This document shows positions 43,401 through 46,390 of a DNA stretch of 46,390 nt, piece by piece. Where the stretch lies: the NCBI GenBank assembly GCA_013202385.1, contig JABMOT010000171.1:1-46390 (forward strand), read 5' to 3'. Source of the DNA: Fidelibacterota bacterium (GTDB lineage: Bacteria > Fidelibacterota > UBA8477 > JABMPR01). The position numbers and the translations under genes were made by a program. The notes beneath the pieces are model-generated. The model searched no databases. It worked only from the letters and a program-made list of their open reading frames with translations, and had not been told where the DNA came from. Numbering within the stretch: position 1 is the first letter of the stretch; each line of letters begins with the position of its first letter.

Positions 43401-43691
43401 GATATTTTGAGTACGATCAATCTCAACCCGAATATCTTTTATGGTATACTGGGAATATCCAATCATACTGGCTTTCAGTTCATGAAAACCTGGAGGAACA
43501 TTCAAAATGACATAATAACCATCAATATTGGTGACAGCCCCAAGACTGGTCCCTTCGACAATGATATTAACCCCAATCATGGGTTCGCCAGTGCTTTTTT
43601 CCCTGACCATACCAGAAATTTTGCCAGTGGTTGCAGCCATCGTTAATGATGTAATGGCTAGCATGACAAGAAATAGACTCGCTTTTCTCAT
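40425..43691 (-). CDS. TonB-dependent outer-membrane receptor (operon C, first gene)
   Basis: A 1088-residue protein: signal peptide (1-19), carboxypeptidase-regulatory-like domain (about 21-105; GKISGMVREKSTGEPMIGVN and DGYYVILNVPPGFHEL), plug (about 120-230) with FSVRGGGIDETSLMIDGIEL and GGFSAEYGNVRSGVVNV, and a barrel ending IFLGINISYDF. GAGGG lies seven bases before the ATG. It is paralogous to the receptor at 33305 but carries an extra Asp/Asn-rich insertion at about residues 267-297, described separately. As first gene of the long operon its promoter should lie in the 360 nt before it. Ligand unknown. Confidence 0.93.
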   Translation of the reverse strand: MRKASLFLVMLAITSLTMAATTGKISGMVREKSTGEPMIGVNIIVEGTSLGAVTNIDGYYVILNVPPGFHELKASMIGYSQYTIKDIRVEIDRTQNINIDMSDQILEGESVTITAERKVIKMDVAASQRSVTAEDIEELPVTSISEVLTLQAGVSGFSVRGGGIDETSLMIDGIELKDERTNQPITGIPLSAVQEISVQTGGFSAEYGNVRSGVVNVVTKDGSGGYSGTLTIKHSAAESKHFGISPYDKDSFYMRPYLDEAVAWTGTENGESYTDANNNGYWDEGESYTDINQDGSYTSWDKYIQRQYPSFSGWNAVSESSLANDDPSDDLTPAGAKRLYEWQYRKAGNIVNPDINIDGGFGGPVPFIGEQLGNLRFYLSYRQENDEYLFPVSETGTLSKTALLRMTADVSKTQKLNFTYMAGSLNATTSSRGGLTSYLSSVSSLASQVDRAGFTMPWRLYSNEYWAPTEVRHSTFSAKFTHLLSSASYYEVSVKHIQKRYDTGPGAARDTSQIYEIFPGYFVDEGPVGFYGTPVSTVDGNMNMGGAVSTSRDQSVVKTTSLGVDYVNQVNQNNQMKAGFDFVYDDLAMEFGSLNYFLPEGNYWTRMFYNPYRLTAYIQDKMEFEGFIASLGLNAELISPNASWYDVDPYDGSFYSSGYSESAEDSFEKKDIAARLYLSPRLSISHPITVNSKLYFNYGHYRQVPTAESLFRVQRKAVLNSDLNIEDLTQLSVIGDPRLDQAKTISYELGYDHALFDTYLLHLAAYYKDISDQQDWTNYISANGQVNYSQLTANSYEDIRGFEADISKMIGDWLTGNVNFEYRVNTSGYFGIKSYYQNPSEQRDYLRDNTVQSKPRPTPRVKSVIDLHTPKSLGPTLLGQKPFSEWHLNILSSWRAGSWFTYNPNGIGGIAYNFRWQDAKSVDLKISKIFSAGNMRVKFFADINNALNFKTFSGYGFEDIHDYGFYLSSLLLPENKLEAIGQPILPGLAHADNPGDVRPDDVGYVPIEWIGDVNKIDANNRSELAIYYDAASESYLQYDHNTGWGEVAPAYLDKVVEDKAYIDMPNQSSFIFLSPRDIFLGINISYDF
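42801..42893 (-). repeat. in-frame duplicated EF-hand-like insertion in the TonB receptor
   Basis: Two copies of a GESYTDxNxxG unit (GESYTDANNNGYWDE and GESYTDINQDGSY) follow each other. On the DNA this shows as two copies of a GTAGGATTCACC-like stretch about 40 nt apart. The paralogous receptor at 33305 has only NGSWDEYTRRQ at this place, where this one has the insertion before SWDKYIQRQ. DxNxNG/DxNxDG loops resemble dockerin or EF-hand calcium sites. Confidence 0.75.
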
Positions 43692-44050
43692 ATAATGACC
43701 CTCAAGTGTAATTTTTCAATTGAAAGCTCAACTGCATAGCAGTCAACTCTCCCAAGAAACAATTATAGTATTTGAGCATTTCCAATGTACTTAAATTTTT
43801 ATGCGGGACACACTTTTTTTGCATAATATACTGTCTTCATGCGCACCCATACCAGTATACATTCTCAAAGATTTAGCATCAATTCATTTTGCAATTTCGA
43901 TACCAATATATCTATGTGGTTAGTTAATACCATTTATTTATTAACTATATCAAAAATAATTCCTGACTGCAACGCGATTTAATGAAGCCCAATAGTTGCG
44001 ATTTATTCACCATTTCCTCCCTTAAATTGTGGAGGATTTTTCCGAAAATA
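43692..44050. other. intergenic region between polA 3' end and operon C start
   Basis: About 360 nt, AT-rich, with no gene. It should contain the operon C promoter. A weak 6-bp hairpin (TCCTCC/GGAGGA, 44015-44036) lies 15 nt beyond the polA stop but lacks a T-run on the polA strand, so polA termination is not clear. The strongest element is the inverted repeat at 43921-43947. Confidence 0.5.
43921..43947. promoter_or_regulatory. perfect 9-bp inverted repeat upstream of operon C
   Basis: Arms TAGTTAATA and TATTAACTA with a 9-nt spacer, about 230 nt upstream of the receptor ATG at 43691. Arm length, symmetry and centre-to-centre distance of 18 nt (nearly two helical turns) fit a dimeric regulator site; an AT-rich hairpin with another role is also possible. 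The GTTAA/TTAAC core recurs upstream of the other two TonB-led operons. Confidence 0.4.
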
Positions 44051-46390
44051 CTAGTGAGCTTCCAGCCAATTGTCCCCAATACCGATGTCTACAGTGAGAG
44101 GAATATCCAATTGAACAGTATTTTCCATAGTCTCTCGCACCAGAAGAGTGATCTGGTCCACTTCTTCCTCAGGAACTTCAAAAACCAACTCATCATGGAC
44201 TTGTAAGATCATTTTTGTATCCAAACCTGCCGCCTGTATCCTATTGTGGACCAGAATCATGGCTTTTTTGATGATATCAGCTGCGGTACCCTGGATGGGC
44301 ATGTTGGTGGCAATTCTCTCGGCCCCTTCCCTGCTCATCCGATTGGAAGCATCAATGTCCGGAACCGGTCGTTTCCTGCCGAATAAAGTCTGGACAAACT
44401 TGTGCTCCCGGGCAAAAGCAATGGTCTCATCGAGATAATTTCTGATTCCTGGATAGGTGGCGAAATAGTTACTGATCAATTCAGCTGCCTCAGATCTGGA
44501 AATATCCAGTTCATTTGACATTCTAAACGGACCTGCACCATACATAATCCCAAAATTGACCACTTTGGCTCGACGGCGCTGATCAGGATTCACACCAAAA
44601 AGATCGGTCCCAAACACATGCGCTGCTGTTGCTGTATGAATATCCTCACCATTTTTGAAGGCTTCAATGAGCCGCTCATCCCTGGAATATTGCGCCATGA
44701 GTCTTAACTCAATTTGAGAATAATCAGCCGCCAGGATTTTCCAACCCGGATCCTGAGGCCGAAAGGCTTTTCGAATATCACGACCCAGTTCTGTGCGTAC
44801 AGGAATATTCTGGAAATTTGGATTGGTTGAACTTAATCGACCCGTTGCAGCAATGGTCTGGTTAAAATTTGAATGAATACGACCCGTTTTTTTGTGAATG
44901 AGCAAAGGTAAGGTATCTGTATATGTGGATTTTAACTTGGCTATCTGTCGGTAATCCAACATATATCGGGGAATGGCGTGCTCTCTGGCCAGTATCTGCA
45001 GCACATTCACATCAGTCGAATAGCCTGTCTTGGTTTTCCGGATCGGTTTGATCCCCTTTTTCTCAAACAGGATCTGAGCCACCTGTGCTGGCGAGGCTAC
45101 ATTAAATTCTTCACCAGCCTCCTCATAAATTGCCTTTTCCAGCCGCTCCAGTTCTTTACCGAAGCCTACGGACATTTCATCTAATATTGTGGCATCAACA
45201 AAAGTGCCCTTCCGCTCCATTTCCAGGAGCACAGGCATGAGGGGCAGATCAATATCGTGTAAAACAGATCCAAGTTCATCCTGCTCAATCTTTTCAGACA
45301 AGATTTCATAGAGCTGAAAGGAAATATCAGCATCTTCAGCGGCGTATTCACTGATCACATCAAGGCTGACCATATCCATAGTGATTTGATCTTTGCCTTT
45401 GCCAATAAGCTCCTCAATATGAATGGGATCGATGCCAAGATACTGAACACTGAGATCATTCATGCCATAGCCACGCCCACCGGGATTGACCAGATAACCC
45501 GCTATTTGTGAATCAAAACCAACCCCCTTCACCTCTATGCCATAACTCTTCAAAACAGAGAGATCAAACTTCAGATTGTGACCCGTTTTAAGGATTGTCT
45601 CTGAATCCCAGAAAGGCTTCAATTCGCGCAACACTGTATTTGTATCATCCTGGCTGAATGATCCATCAGGTGGGTTCGGATATTTAACAGCAATATATAC
45701 AGCCTTGTTAGCTTCCCAGGAGAATGACAGACCGACGATTTCAGTTGTTAATACATCCAGACTGGTTGTCTCTAGATCAAATGCAACCATCTTTTGTTTC
45801 TTAAGCTCCTCCACCAAGTCGATAAGCTCAGGAATATGCTTCACAACACTGTACTGTCTATTTCGTTCCGGTCGTGGGACCTGAGTCCCATCTGAATACA
45901 AAACCCGGACATCATCCAGGGGTTTCATCAAATTAAAGAGCTCAAATTCCTGAAAAATACTGCGAGCTGCGTCAATATCCATGGATTCAATCCGGATCTC
46001 TTCCCAGGAGGGCATGGATTCCATATCAGTTTTAATTGTCACCAATTCCCTTGAGAGCAGCGCTTTTTCCCGATTTTCCTCAAGTTTGAGTCTTAATTTT
46101 GGATTACTTATTTCCTCAAGATGCTCGTAAATCTCAAGGATACTGCCATGCTCCTGGATCAATTTTACTGCGGTCTTAGGACCCACACCAGGGACGCCGG
46201 GAACATTATCTGAAGCATCACCCATGAGGCCCAGCAGATCTATAATTTTCTCAGGCGGAACACCCCATTTTTCTTCAACATAGCTGGCTGTCCATACCTG
46301 GTTGTCTTTGGGATTGACGATTTGCACCTTATCATTCACCAATTGGGCGAAATCTTTATCGCCGGAAAGAATTTTTACTTCAAAACCTTC
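44051..46390 (-). CDS. polA: DNA polymerase I, N-terminus cut by the window edge
   Basis: About 779 residues are visible; the first roughly 110-150 residues of the 5' nuclease domain lie outside the window. The visible nuclease part has ILSGDKDFAQLV and the H3TH segment GDASDNVPGVPGVGPKTA. The 3'-5' exonuclease domain keeps its acidic residues (FDLETTSLD, NLKFDLSVL, YAAEDADI), so proofreading is probably active. The polymerase domain shows motif A DYSQIELRLMAQYS, motif B RRRAKVVNFGIMYGAG (with the conserved Phe) and motif C QVHDELVFE. The enzyme fills gaps and removes RNA primers during replication and repair. The stop is TAG at 44051-44053. It is a housekeeping gene that marks the window as chromosomal. 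Confidence 0.97.
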   Translation of the reverse strand, partial: EGFEVKILSGDKDFAQLVNDKVQIVNPKDNQVWTASYVEEKWGVPPEKIIDLLGLMGDASDNVPGVPGVGPKTAVKLIQEHGSILEIYEHLEEISNPKLRLKLEENREKALLSRELVTIKTDMESMPSWEEIRIESMDIDAARSIFQEFELFNLMKPLDDVRVLYSDGTQVPRPERNRQYSVVKHIPELIDLVEELKKQKMVAFDLETTSLDVLTTEIVGLSFSWEANKAVYIAVKYPNPPDGSFSQDDTNTVLRELKPFWDSETILKTGHNLKFDLSVLKSYGIEVKGVGFDSQIAGYLVNPGGRGYGMNDLSVQYLGIDPIHIEELIGKGKDQITMDMVSLDVISEYAAEDADISFQLYEILSEKIEQDELGSVLHDIDLPLMPVLLEMERKGTFVDATILDEMSVGFGKELERLEKAIYEEAGEEFNVASPAQVAQILFEKKGIKPIRKTKTGYSTDVNVLQILAREHAIPRYMLDYRQIAKLKSTYTDTLPLLIHKKTGRIHSNFNQTIAATGRLSSTNPNFQNIPVRTELGRDIRKAFRPQDPGWKILAADYSQIELRLMAQYSRDERLIEAFKNGEDIHTATAAHVFGTDLFGVNPDQRRRAKVVNFGIMYGAGPFRMSNELDISRSEAAELISNYFATYPGIRNYLDETIAFAREHKFVQTLFGRKRPVPDIDASNRMSREGAERIATNMPIQGTAADIIKKAMILVHNRIQAAGLDTKMILQVHDELVFEVPEEEVDQITLLVRETMENTVQLDIPLTVDIGIGDNWLEAH

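Noticed and set aside
11871-43691. Classical SusC/SusD polysaccharide-utilisation loci
   Set aside because: The receptors have the SusC-like N-terminal domain, but none of the neighbouring proteins shows a SusD lipoprotein signal, TPR-like helices or SusD motifs; the partners are beta-rich proteins with sorting domains.
44015-44036. TCCTCC/GGAGGA hairpin as polA terminator
   Set aside because: Only 6 bp with a 10-nt loop, and the T-run is on the wrong strand for polA.
1-46390. CRISPR array, insertion sequence, phage or integron elements
   Set aside because: No regularly spaced repeats, transposase, integrase or terminal inverted repeats with target duplications were seen on either strand.

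Overview
The window looks like chromosomal DNA from an uncultured or poorly characterised member of the FCB superphylum (Fibrobacteres-Chlorobi-Bacteroidetes and relatives). A lineage near Candidatus Marinimicrobia (SAR406/Neomarinimicrobiota) or KSB1/Calditrichaeota is my best guess; there is no rRNA to decide it. The grounds are exported proteins with type-A C-terminal sorting domains (YPNPFNP-type motifs, as used by the type IX secretion system, T9SS), PorV/PorQ-like barrels, and TonB-dependent receptors with an N-terminal carboxypeptidase-regulatory-like domain. The flanks are housekeeping: a partial tRNA-Leu(CAG) at the left edge and a partial polA (DNA polymerase I) at the right edge. 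Almost everything between them encodes exported or envelope proteins.

Layout. 1-900: tRNA-Leu and two small membrane proteins. 971-6556 (minus): a TolB-like propeller lipoprotein downstream of a three-gene ATGA-coupled set (two exported proteins of unknown function around an M23-like, sorting-domain protein). 7119-14720 (minus): operon A, consisting of a TonB receptor, a large exported protein with a VPNPY-type C-terminal domain, a PorV-like barrel and an FG-GAP protein with a sorting domain, closed by a strong UUCG-loop terminator. 14721-16312: a divergent 1.6 kb region with no convincing intact gene but with a decayed copy of the N-terminus of the gene at 23575. 16313-23460 (plus): operon B (TonB receptor, VPNPY protein, PorV-like). 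23575-25089 (plus): a membrane protein fusing a phytol/dolichol-kinase-like half to a DUF92 half. 25180-28308 (minus): a glycoside-hydrolase-like secreted protein. 28476-43691 (minus): a long operon C made of two tandem, visibly paralogous TonB receptor/VPNPY protein/lipoprotein units with one PorV-like gene between them, ending with a propeller protein that carries a sorting domain and a terminator.

How the genes may work together. All four TonB receptors are followed directly by a large exported protein with the same architecture (signal peptide, long unrecognised region, FnIII-like domain, VPNPY C-terminal domain). Each operon also holds a PorV-like barrel. No SusD-like gene was recognised. 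I infer a recurrent surface module: an outer-membrane receptor, a large partner routed to the surface by a T9SS-like path, and a dedicated PorV-like shuttle, sometimes with a lipoprotein. The substrate is unknown. This is the main candidate for an under-described system in the window.
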